In this document: piece after piece, positions 27,472-35,593 of the stretch
Layout: every line of letters starts with the position of its first letter
How positions within the stretch are numbered: position 1 is the first letter of the stretch
NCBI GenBank assembly: GCA_015061775.1
Contig: SUVY01000009.1
Span: 1 to 59,264, forward strand
Reading direction: 5' to 3'
From: Lentisphaerota bacterium
GTDB lineage: Bacteria; Verrucomicrobiota; Lentisphaeria; Victivallales; Victivallaceae
DNA length: 59,264 bases
Translations under genes and position numbers: made by a program
The notes under the pieces: generated by a model
What the model was told of the DNA's origin: nothing
Databases searched by the model: none
What the model saw: the letters and a program-made list of their open reading frames with translations, nothing else

Positions 27472-30465
27472 ATGATAAATGCGATAATCAAAGCGATTTT
27501 CGGTACGAAGAGCCAGCGCGACGTGAAGAAAATGCGTCCTCTGGTGGAAAAGATCAACCGCATTGAAGAGGAGTATCAGCAGCTCACAGAGGAGCAGCTC
27601 AAGGCAAAAACTGCTGAGTTCAAGGAGCGTTATGCCAATGGCGAGAGTCTTGACTCTCTGATGTGCGAAGCCTTCGCCGCAGTCAAAAATACCTGCCGCC
27701 GTCTGGTCGGCACCGAGTTTGAAGTCTGCGGACAGCCGGTCGTCTGGGATATGGTTCCCTTCGATGTTCAGCTTATGGGAGGTATCGCGCTCCATCGCGG
27801 AGGAATCGCCGAGATGGCAACCGGAGAGGGTAAAACTCTTGTCGCAACCCTTCCGCTGTACCTCAATGCCCTCACCGGACGCAACTGTCAGCTCGTGACG
27901 GTCAACGACTATCTTGCATTGCGTGACTCCAGCTGGATGGGACAGGTTTACACCTACCTCGGACTTACTGTCGGATGTCTGCAGAATATGCAGAGTCCCG
28001 ATGTCCGCCGCGCCCAGTATGCCTGCGATATCACCTACGGAACCAACAGCGAATTCGGTTTTGACTATCTGCGCGATATGGGAATGGCGAACAGCGCAGA
28101 AGAGTTGGTACAGCGGGATTATTACTATGCGATCATCGACGAGATCGACAGTATTCTTATTGATGAGGCACGTACTCCGCTTATTATTTCAGGACCTGTT
28201 CCGATGTCAACCCACCAGTTCGATCAGCTTCAGGGACCTGTCGCCAAGCTTTACAGCCAGCAGAATCTGCTCTGCAGCCGTCTTGTCCGCGAGGCGAAGG
28301 CTGTTCTGGATAACGAAGCGTCCTCAAGTGATGCCGTCGATGATGCGATGGTGAAACTGCTGCAGGTCAAATTCGGAATGCCGACCCACAAACAGCTTCT
28401 CCACGTTCTCGAGGATGGAGAGATCCTCAAGGAGCTCGAGCGCGTCGAGTCCAAAGTCCGCAGCGACAACAACCGCGGTCTGCTTCAGGAGGTTCAGTCA
28501 GCCCTCTTCTTCACCATCGACGAAAAGACCAATGAAGCCGACCTTACAGAGATGGGCCGCAATGCGATCAGCCCCGATGATCCCAACGCCTTCATCATGC
28601 CCGATATGCTCGCCGAGATCAACCGCATCGACACCGATGAGACTTTGAGCGACGACGAAAAGACTGAGCGCAAAAATGCGTTCCAGGAGGAGTTCGCCGC
28701 CAAGAGCGAGCGTCTGCACGACTTGAGCCAGCTGCTCAAAGCATACTGTCTCTTCGAGAAGGATGTAAACTACGTTGTTCAGGATAGAAAAGTCATGATC
28801 GTCGATGAGCATACCGGACGTCTCATGCCCGGACGCCGCTACTCCGACGGACTGCATCAGGCTCTCGAAGCCAAAGAGGGAGTTCCGATCGAGCAGGAGA
28901 CCCAGACGATGGCGACCATCACTATCCAGAACTACTTCCGTATGTACGACAAACTTTCCGGTATGACCGGAACTGCCGAAACCGAAGCAGCGGAGTTCCA
29001 CCAGATCTACAAGCTCGATGTTACGGTCATTCCGACCAACCGTCCCTGCATCCGTAAAGATGACAACGACTCCATCTTCAAGACCAAGCGCGAGAAGTTC
29101 AACGCGATCCTTGATGATGTTGCCGAGCGTCACGCCAAAGGTCAGCCGGTACTGCTGGGAACTATCTCAGTCGATGACTCCGAGATCCTGTCGCGTATGC
29201 TCAAAATACGCAATATCCCGCACAACGTGCTCAACGCCAAAAACCATGCGCGCGAGGCGGAAATCGTCGCCCGCGCTGGAGAGATCGGAGCCGTTACTGT
29301 CGCAACCAACATGGCAGGACGCGGAACTGATATCAAACTTCAAAAGGGAGTTGCCGAACTCGGAGGTCTCCATGTTATCGGTTCCTCCCGCCACGACTCC
29401 CGCCGTATCGACCGCCAGCTGCGCGGACGCTGCTCGCGTCAGGGCGATCCCGGTTCGAGCAAATTCTATGTCTCACTTGAAGATAATCTCATGCGTCTCT
29501 TCGGAAGCGACCGCATCGTCAAGATCTTCGACCGTTTCGGACTTGAAGAGGGTGACGAGCTTCAGCATCCGTGGCTCAATAAATCCATCGAGACCGCCCA
29601 GAAACGGGTCGAGCAGCACCACTTCTCGATCCGTAAACGCACGCTTGATTTCGACGATGTGATGAACAAACAGCGCGAGATAGTCTATCAGCTCAGACGC
29701 GATGCCCTTCTGTCAGAGGCTCCCCATGATGTCCTCTTCGGAATCATTGAGCAGGCGGTGCAGAACGAGATCATGGCTTCCGGAATATCCTCGCGCAGCG
29801 AGAAATCCGGAGAGTTTGATTTCGATCACTTCCTCGGCTATCTCAATGTAACGTTCCCGCTGAACTTTACCCGCGAAGAACTCACCGAAGGCATTGCCGA
29901 CGGCAGACTTGTCGATGCCGACAAGCTCACCTTACAGGTCGTTGAGCGCATCGAACAGGCATACGCCAACCGCAATACCGGTATGACTCAGGAACAGGTC
30001 GATTACCTTGAACGTCATACCGTTCTCGAAGCGATCGACCGTCTGTGGCAGGAACACCTCTACGCGATGGATGGTCTGCGTTCCAGCATTTATCTGAGAG
30101 TTTACGCAGCCCAGAAAGATCCTCTGGTAGAGTACAAACACGAGGCATACAACCTCTTCAAACGTCTGATGGATCAGGTCTATCACGATGTGGCGCACAA
30201 CCTCTTCCGCATGACTCTCACCCGCATAGAGAGCATAGAAGAGATGCTCGCCAATATGCCTCAGGAGCAGGTGCACCAGCTCCTCGAACAGTTCGGAGGC
30301 AGACTTCCTGAGGAAGAGGCAGCCCGCCAGATGATGGAAGAAGAACCCGAAGAACCGGTCGAAGTTCCCGGAATAACCTTCTATCGTGAAGCCCCAAAAG
30401 TAGGCAGAAACGATCTCTGTCCCTGCGGCAGCGGTAAAAAATTCAAAAAGTGCTGCGGCAAATAA
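27472..30465 (+). CDS. secA: Preprotein translocase ATPase SecA
   Basis: ATP-driven motor of Sec export, 997 residues. NBD1 contains MATGEGKTLVATLP (Walker A) and IIDEIDSILIDEARTPL (DEAD-like Walker B). The long preprotein-crosslinking and scaffold regions follow, then NBD2 with MAGRGTDIKL and RQLRGRCSRQGDPG. The C-terminus carries the SEC-C zinc site CPCGSGKKFKKCCGK used for SecB or lipid binding. An insertion of about 100 residues (around 250-350, Gln/Asp/Glu-rich) makes it longer than the roughly 900-residue E. coli protein. AAGGTGG lies 8 nt before the start. Confidence 0.98.
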   Translation: MINAIIKAIFGTKSQRDVKKMRPLVEKINRIEEEYQQLTEEQLKAKTAEFKERYANGESLDSLMCEAFAAVKNTCRRLVGTEFEVCGQPVVWDMVPFDVQLMGGIALHRGGIAEMATGEGKTLVATLPLYLNALTGRNCQLVTVNDYLALRDSSWMGQVYTYLGLTVGCLQNMQSPDVRRAQYACDITYGTNSEFGFDYLRDMGMANSAEELVQRDYYYAIIDEIDSILIDEARTPLIISGPVPMSTHQFDQLQGPVAKLYSQQNLLCSRLVREAKAVLDNEASSSDAVDDAMVKLLQVKFGMPTHKQLLHVLEDGEILKELERVESKVRSDNNRGLLQEVQSALFFTIDEKTNEADLTEMGRNAISPDDPNAFIMPDMLAEINRIDTDETLSDDEKTERKNAFQEEFAAKSERLHDLSQLLKAYCLFEKDVNYVVQDRKVMIVDEHTGRLMPGRRYSDGLHQALEAKEGVPIEQETQTMATITIQNYFRMYDKLSGMTGTAETEAAEFHQIYKLDVTVIPTNRPCIRKDDNDSIFKTKREKFNAILDDVAERHAKGQPVLLGTISVDDSEILSRMLKIRNIPHNVLNAKNHAREAEIVARAGEIGAVTVATNMAGRGTDIKLQKGVAELGGLHVIGSSRHDSRRIDRQLRGRCSRQGDPGSSKFYVSLEDNLMRLFGSDRIVKIFDRFGLEEGDELQHPWLNKSIETAQKRVEQHHFSIRKRTLDFDDVMNKQREIVYQLRRDALLSEAPHDVLFGIIEQAVQNEIMASGISSRSEKSGEFDFDHFLGYLNVTFPLNFTREELTEGIADGRLVDADKLTLQVVERIEQAYANRNTGMTQEQVDYLERHTVLEAIDRLWQEHLYAMDGLRSSIYLRVYAAQKDPLVEYKHEAYNLFKRLMDQVYHDVAHNLFRMTLTRIESIEEMLANMPQEQVHQLLEQFGGRLPEEEAARQMMEEEPEEPVEVPGITFYREAPKVGRNDLCPCGSGKKFKKCCGK

Positions 30466-30477
30466 AACCGACAACAT

Positions 30478-30500
30478 AAGACCGGCGCAAAGCCGGTCTT
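30478..30500 (+). terminator. Hairpin after secA
   Basis: AAGACCGGC/GCCGGTCTT, a perfect 9-bp stem with 5-nt loop starting 13 nt after the secA stop. It is followed by AATATAT rather than a T-run, so termination may be partial. Confidence 0.6.
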
Positions 30501-30533
30501 AATATATCTGCCCGCGGAAAAGGAGACGACTAT

Positions 30534-31904
30534 ATGTCGAATATGAAGGATATGACGACGGGAAATCCGTTGAAGCTGATTTTGTTTTTTTCCATACCGC
30601 TTCTGCTCGCAAATATCTGTCAGCAGTGCTACAATCTTGCGGATACCTTCATCGTCGGACGTTATCTTGGAAAGGCTGCGCTTGCTGCGGTCGGAGGAGC
30701 TTCCGGTTCGCTGCTTTTTCTTGTGTTCGGCTTTTTCTTCGGCCTCGGAGGAGGTCTCACAGTCATTACCGCCCAGCGTTTCGGAGCGAAAGATTACGAC
30801 AATGTCCGCCGTTCGATTGCAACGTCTCTGGTTATTTGTACTGTGATAACTGTTCCTTGTCTGATACTTTTCGGAGTAATGGCGCGCAAGACGCTCGTAT
30901 TGATGAATACTCCTGCGGATGTTCTTGAGAACGCAACGGTATATCTGCGTATAATGTATTTCTTCGGTTTCTGCAACATCATGCAGACCATGCTCAATTC
31001 GATCCAGAGATCATTGGGAGACAGTAAATCTCCGCTCTACTTTCTCGCTCTTTCAAACTTCCTCAATATCGGAATGAACCTCTATTTTGTGCTTGTTGCC
31101 GGATGGGGAGTTGCCGGAGTGGCATGGGCGACAGTTATTTCTCAGGTGATAGCAGTTGCCTGTTATTTATTCTATATGGTAAAAAAGAATCCGATGATGA
31201 GGCTCAAGCTTTCGGATTGGAAATTCGATAGAAGTTTTTATCTTGAGCATCTGCGGGTCGGACTTCCCATGGCGTTCCAGTTCGGCATAACATCAGTTGG
31301 CGGAGTAGTTCTGCAGCGCGCGGTCAACGGATTCGGTTCTGATGCGGTCGGAGGTATTTCTGCGGTAGCTCCGCTCAATTCCGTGACCTTCATGCCGCTT
31401 TTTTCCATCGGAATCGCGCTGTCAACATTCGTCGCCCAGAATTATGGAGCACGGGATTTGAAGCGTCTGCGTGAAGGTACGCGGCAAAGTCTTATCATCA
31501 CCATTGTTTATACCGCGGCGACATCACTGTTGATGTATTTCTTTGCCTCCAGTCTGGTTGAGATATTCCTTGACCGCACAGCGGAAAATGCAGCAGCCAT
31601 CGGATACGGAGTACATTTTCTGCGGATACAGGCAATATTTTATATACTGCTCGGATTTATTCTTGTTTACCGCAACGCTCTTCAGGGAATGGGATTTCCG
31701 TTCTATCCATTTATGGCTGGAGTGGTAGAGATGTTTTGCCGGGTGTTCGGAGCATTGTTCCTCTCTGTCTGGTTCGGCTTTACCGGAGCCGCATTGAGTC
31801 ATCCGCTCGCGTGGGTCGGTTCGACAGTCCTGCTTGCATGGGATTATTGGCGCAAAATAAAAATGCTCAAACGCACCGGTATTCCTGAGCGTGTGAGCAA
31901 GTGA
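30534..31904 (+). CDS. MATE family efflux transporter (MepA/DinF-like subgroup)
   Basis: 456 residues, twelve predicted membrane helices. The N-terminal MTTGNPLKLILFFSIPLL and NLADTFIVGRYLGKAALAAVG are typical of the bacterial MATE subgroup abundant in gut anaerobes, followed by QRSLGDSKSPLYF and LNSVTFMPLFSIGIALSTFVAQN. It probably expels drugs or metabolites. A strong AAAGGAG lies before the ATG. It is only distantly similar to the other MATE gene at 22.4 kb, so the two are not recent duplicates. Confidence 0.92.
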   Translation: MSNMKDMTTGNPLKLILFFSIPLLLANICQQCYNLADTFIVGRYLGKAALAAVGGASGSLLFLVFGFFFGLGGGLTVITAQRFGAKDYDNVRRSIATSLVICTVITVPCLILFGVMARKTLVLMNTPADVLENATVYLRIMYFFGFCNIMQTMLNSIQRSLGDSKSPLYFLALSNFLNIGMNLYFVLVAGWGVAGVAWATVISQVIAVACYLFYMVKKNPMMRLKLSDWKFDRSFYLEHLRVGLPMAFQFGITSVGGVVLQRAVNGFGSDAVGGISAVAPLNSVTFMPLFSIGIALSTFVAQNYGARDLKRLREGTRQSLIITIVYTAATSLLMYFFASSLVEIFLDRTAENAAAIGYGVHFLRIQAIFYILLGFILVYRNALQGMGFPFYPFMAGVVEMFCRVFGALFLSVWFGFTGAALSHPLAWVGSTVLLAWDYWRKIKMLKRTGIPERVSK

Positions 31905-31967
31905 AAAATACGCTGAGTTCAAGCATCCACCAAAGTACACCGCTTTTCTTGAAAAGGGATGGGGTTT

Positions 31968-32017
31968 GGGGAAGGGGAAAACTTCTTTTCCCGTGAAAAG
32001 AAGTTTTCCCCTTCCCC
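31968..32017. repeat. Long intergenic hairpin, copy 2
   Basis: A perfect 23-bp stem (31968-31990 with 31995-32017) with tetraloop CCGT. Its core is the same as copy 1 (31-88), and the flanks also align: CTTGAAA and G-rich runs on the left, A-rich then ACTTTT on the right. It lies 32 nt beyond the minus-strand amylase stop, as copy 1 lies beyond the fabB-type stop. The remaining bases of the MATE-amylase gap hold nothing else I can recognise. Confidence 0.85.
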
Positions 32018-32048
32018 AAGAACACCCACTCCTTACCAAAAAAGAAAA

Positions 32049-33647
32049 TTACTTTTTCCAGAGCGCGAAACTGCAGGCTCCGAGGGATATTGTTTTTCCT
32101 GAGAAAGAGGTTTTTCCCTGTTCAAGAACAGCAGTGAAGCCGTCGGAGTCAACGTCGATATCGGTCTGGCAATCCTGGTTGGAGGGATTTACCGCGACTA
32201 TCAGTTTTTCGTTGCCGATACTGCGTTCAAATATCGCCGGAACCCGGTTGCTTTCGCAGTAAAGAACTCTGAAGGAGGCATCATTTGAGAGAAGTTTGCA
32301 GCTCCGTTTGAGGAAAAAGAAGCTGCGGACAAAGTTGAGCAGCGAACTTGAGTCATTTTCCTGACTTGCCACATTGTATTTGTCTTTGCTGCCATCAACA
32401 GGCAGGTAGAAGCTCTCAACATCAGCTGTGGAAAATCCGGCCTTTTCAGTTGCGTCCCATTGCATGGGAGTACGGGCTGCCGAGCGGTTGTATGAACCCT
32501 CCTTGTTGCCGAGACCGAGAATATTGTCCATACCGATCTCATCGCCGTAATAGAGGAAGGGAACTCCGGGAAGCGAGAAGAGAAAAGCATACATCATCTT
32601 CATCATTTCATCGCTTCTGCCATTGCCGCGCAGACGGCCCATATCGTGATTTCCTGAGATTATTCCGAACAGACCGTCATTTTTGATGACGTCGTATTCG
32701 GCAGACAACTCATCAAGGAAAGTCTTGGCATCACCCTTGCCGCTTTCATGGAAAAAGCTGACGAGACCGTCCGGCAAACCTCCGTTGCTGATAAGCTCCT
32801 TTTCGGCGCGGGTGAGCATGGAATATCCCGGTTCTCCGAAGTGCGCCTTGAAGTCGATGTGAAATCCCGCCGGAATCGCTTTGGCGGGACGGCACCACTC
32901 GGCGATAAGCACAGCCTGCGGATAGTTTTCGTCGAGCCAGCTGCGATAGCGTTTCCAGAGCAGTTTTATTCCGTGCTCAGCGTTACTGCCTTTGATGAGG
33001 CTCGACGCCATATCGACACGGAAGCCGTCACAGCCCATATCAAGATAAAACTTCATGACGTTCTGCAGTTCATTCTGCACTGCGACTGCATCAGGATGAT
33101 CCATATCGAGCTGCCACGGGTATTCCGCCGGGCAGAAACCGTAATTGAGGGCGGGCTGGCAGGCGAAAAAGTTTATCATAAAATAACCGTCACGCTCAGC
33201 AAGTCCGCTTATGAAACGGTAGTTTCCGGTGTCCTCGTTCCATCCGCGTGTCCAGACAAAGTAGTTGTCGTAAGGAGTCTTCTCTTTTGAGGCGCTCGCC
33301 TTGAAAAAGGGGTGCTCCATTGATGTGTGTCCTGCGACAAGGTCGAGAACCACCTTCATCCCTCTCTTATGGGCCTCAGCGAAAAGGTTTTTCAGATCGT
33401 CATTGCTTCCGTAGCGCGGAGCTACTTTATAGAAGTCTGCGACATCGTATCCGGCATCCTGAAACGGAGACTCAAAACACGGATTGAGCCATACGGCATC
33501 GCAGCCGAGACTCTTTATATAGTCGAGTTTGGATATGATTCCCGGAATATCGCCGATACCGTCACCGTTGGTATCACAGAAACTCTGAGGATAAATTTCA
33601 TAAAAGACAGCATTTTTTACCCATTGTGGGACCGCATTGGAACTCAT
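32049..33647 (-). CDS. GH13 alpha-amylase family glycosidase
   Basis: 532 residues with the GH13 TIM barrel: YEIYPQSFCDTNGDGIGD, GCDAVWLNPCFESPFQDAGYD, KVVLDLVAGHTS, nucleophile Asp212 in GFRVDMASS, acid/base Glu250 in LIAEWCRP and Asp335 in ISGNHDMGR, then a C-terminal beta domain. It acts on alpha-glucosidic bonds; the substrate (malto-oligosaccharide, isomaltose-like or trehalose-like) cannot be told from motifs. No signal peptide, so it is cytosolic. GGAGG lies 8 nt before the start. Confidence 0.9.
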   Translation of the reverse strand: MSSNAVPQWVKNAVFYEIYPQSFCDTNGDGIGDIPGIISKLDYIKSLGCDAVWLNPCFESPFQDAGYDVADFYKVAPRYGSNDDLKNLFAEAHKRGMKVVLDLVAGHTSMEHPFFKASASKEKTPYDNYFVWTRGWNEDTGNYRFISGLAERDGYFMINFFACQPALNYGFCPAEYPWQLDMDHPDAVAVQNELQNVMKFYLDMGCDGFRVDMASSLIKGSNAEHGIKLLWKRYRSWLDENYPQAVLIAEWCRPAKAIPAGFHIDFKAHFGEPGYSMLTRAEKELISNGGLPDGLVSFFHESGKGDAKTFLDELSAEYDVIKNDGLFGIISGNHDMGRLRGNGRSDEMMKMMYAFLFSLPGVPFLYYGDEIGMDNILGLGNKEGSYNRSAARTPMQWDATEKAGFSTADVESFYLPVDGSKDKYNVASQENDSSSLLNFVRSFFFLKRSCKLLSNDASFRVLYCESNRVPAIFERSIGNEKLIVAVNPSNQDCQTDIDVDSDGFTAVLEQGKTSFSGKTISLGACSFALWKK

Positions 33648-33721
33648 TTCGTCCTCCGTTAGAGAAATTTTATATTAGTTTTGTTCGATTTTCCATGAAT
33701 CGATCATTTTTATGAAGCGGT

Positions 33722-34822
33722 TTACACCGAAAATCTCACGTGGATAACGTCTCCGTCCTGGACTTCGTATTCTTTGCCTTCGATGCGGAGTTTTCCGGCA
33801 GTCTGGGCAGCACTCCAGCTTCCGCAGGCTACGAGATCCTCATAAGATACGGTCTCCATACGGATGAAGCCGCGGCACATATCGGTGTGGATCTTGCCGG
33901 CAGCCTCGGGAGCGAGTGAACCCTTTGTGACAGTCCAGGCTTTGGACTCCATGGGACCTGCGGTAAAGAAGGTGATATAGTTGAGCAGACGGTATCCGGT
34001 TTTGATGACGTTGTCGAGACCGGAACTTTTTACTCCGAGCTCTTCCATAAACATTGCAGCCTCCTCCGGATCGAGTCTGCCGAGTTCGTCTTCGAGCTTG
34101 GCGCAGACCGGAATGACTTCAAGAGAACGCTCGGCGGCAAAGTCGAGAAGTTTTTTCGCGTTGTCATCAGCGGCAAAATCTGCGAGCTGCTCTTCCCCGA
34201 TATTGGCGCAGATGAAAGCGGGTTTGACAGAGAGCAGTCCAAGATTCTGGACGATGGCTTTTGCTTTGGGGTCGTTCCGGTCATACTCCGGTCTTTTCCC
34301 CTCGGAGAGCTGAGCGCACATATCTTTGAGCAGTTCAAACTCAAGTTTGGCATCCGGATCATTGGAGCGGGCGAGTTTGCTTGCGCGGTCGCGTTTCTTT
34401 TCGAGCTGCTCAAGGTCAGCGAGCATAAGCTCTGTTTCGATGGTGGCAAGATCGGAAACAGGGTCGCATTTTCCCTCGACGTGCACAACGTCTCCATCGG
34501 GGAAAAGACGCACGACGTGAGCGATGGCATCGACGTTGCGGATGTGACCGAGGAACTGATTGCCGAGACCCTGTCCCTGCGAAGCTCCGCGAACGAGACC
34601 GGCGATGTCGATGAATTTGAGTCCGGAGGGAACTATACGTCCGGATTTCTCAAGTTTCGCAAGCACTTCAAGGCGCTCATCGGGAACCGGAACTATTCCG
34701 GTGTTGGGTTCAATAGTACAGAAAGGAAAGTTTGCAGCCTCAGCTCCGCTTTTGCTCAGAGCATTGAACAGGGTTGATTTGCCGACGTTGGGCAAACCGA
34801 CGAATCCGCAGGAAAAACTCAT
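33722..34822 (-). CDS. ychF: Redox-regulated ATPase YchF (OBG family)
   Basis: 366 residues. The P-loop is GLPNVGKST (residues 8-16), followed by ANFPFCTIEPNTG, DIAGLVRGASQGQGLGNQFL and an NKxD-like region replaced as usual in YchF. The C-terminal TGS domain ends with EVQDGDVIHVRFSV, and GPMESKAWTVTKG and IHTDMCRGFIRMET are hallmark segments. YchF binds the ribosome and prefers ATP over GTP; it affects oxidative-stress responses. The upstream ribosome site is weak. Confidence 0.96.
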   Translation of the reverse strand: MSFSCGFVGLPNVGKSTLFNALSKSGAEAANFPFCTIEPNTGIVPVPDERLEVLAKLEKSGRIVPSGLKFIDIAGLVRGASQGQGLGNQFLGHIRNVDAIAHVVRLFPDGDVVHVEGKCDPVSDLATIETELMLADLEQLEKKRDRASKLARSNDPDAKLEFELLKDMCAQLSEGKRPEYDRNDPKAKAIVQNLGLLSVKPAFICANIGEEQLADFAADDNAKKLLDFAAERSLEVIPVCAKLEDELGRLDPEEAAMFMEELGVKSSGLDNVIKTGYRLLNYITFFTAGPMESKAWTVTKGSLAPEAAGKIHTDMCRGFIRMETVSYEDLVACGSWSAAQTAGKLRIEGKEYEVQDGDVIHVRFSV

Positions 34823-34918
34823 GGTAAAAAATTCCGTATAAAGTTCTTATAAATTAAAATGCTGCTGTCCGGAACACTACCGGGCAGCAGCTCGTTTTGC
34901 AAATCAAACAGTTCCGGC

Positions 34919-35368
34919 TCAGTTGAGCGGGGAGACAGTTGAAGTACGCGGATAGACGAAGTTCTGCCAGTCATGATTGGCATCGATCACCCATGCCGGA
35001 CGCATGATGGGACCGTATCCCGGACCATAGCCGTCGGGGTTGTCCGGGCAGTTGGGCAGCGGGAAGGGGAAGGTGACGATATCGGTCAGACCGACGCCGA
35101 CGCGTACAACGATAAAGCAGACTCCTTTGAGAGTTCCGTAGGTAAGACCGGCGATACCGCCCATATCATTCTGGACATCCCACCACTTCATCGGCAGCTC
35201 GAAGGGAGCGAAAGCGACGTTGGCGACTCCGCGGCCGAGCTTCATCAGCGGACGCATGATGACGTTTTCGCCTTTGAATTGCTCAGGAGCATCCGCGTGA
35301 AGCGGCATAGCTGTTCCGGAAATGAGCGCGAACATCAGAACGAATACAAGAGTTTTGACAGTTTTCAT
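34919..35368 (-). CDS. Exosortase system-associated protein, TIGR04073 family (likely)
   Basis: 149 residues with a signal peptide (MKTVKTLVFVLMFALISGTA, cleavage near HADA). The mature part has RPLMKLGRGVANVAFAPFE, repeated Gly-rich helical motifs (GGIAGLTYGTLKG, RVGVGLTDIVTFPFP) and a Pro/Gly/Tyr-rich stretch. This pattern is that of TIGR04073, small exported proteins found in Verrucomicrobia and Lentisphaerae genomes with PEP-CTERM/exosortase systems. Their function is unknown. The start at 35368 has GAGGA upstream; the longer frame to 35437 would bury the signal peptide. The assignment is from memory of the family pattern. Confidence 0.7.
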   Translation of the reverse strand: MKTVKTLVFVLMFALISGTAMPLHADAPEQFKGENVIMRPLMKLGRGVANVAFAPFELPMKWWDVQNDMGGIAGLTYGTLKGVCFIVVRVGVGLTDIVTFPFPLPNCPDNPDGYGPGYGPIMRPAWVIDANHDWQNFVYPRTSTVSPLN

Positions 35369-35505
35369 TACAATTTTCCTCAGATTTTGAGAGTTTTTTT
35401 GACAAATTACAAATACTTTGTTAAGAATATAGTTCAATTATGTGCAATTTGCAAGTTGATTTTGTGTATATTCTGCTTTTTTTTGCTTCTTGACGGCTGA
35501 ATGTC

Positions 35506-35534
35506 TTGCACCTGATGTCACGCAATGCTATATT
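35506..35534 (+). promoter_or_regulatory. Promoter of the aconitase operon
   Basis: TTGCAC (35506-35511), 17-nt spacer, TATATT (35529-35534) in TGCTATATTAT; start of the aconitase gene is 60 nt downstream. Confidence 0.65.
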
Positions 35535-35593
35535 ATTAAAGCGGCAGGAGCCGTTTGAAATGTGATATCAACAACCTGTAAGGACTTAATAAA

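Noticed and set aside
31524-32039. 171-codon minus-strand ORF
   Set aside because: It overlaps the MATE gene antisense and the second hairpin; no independent support.
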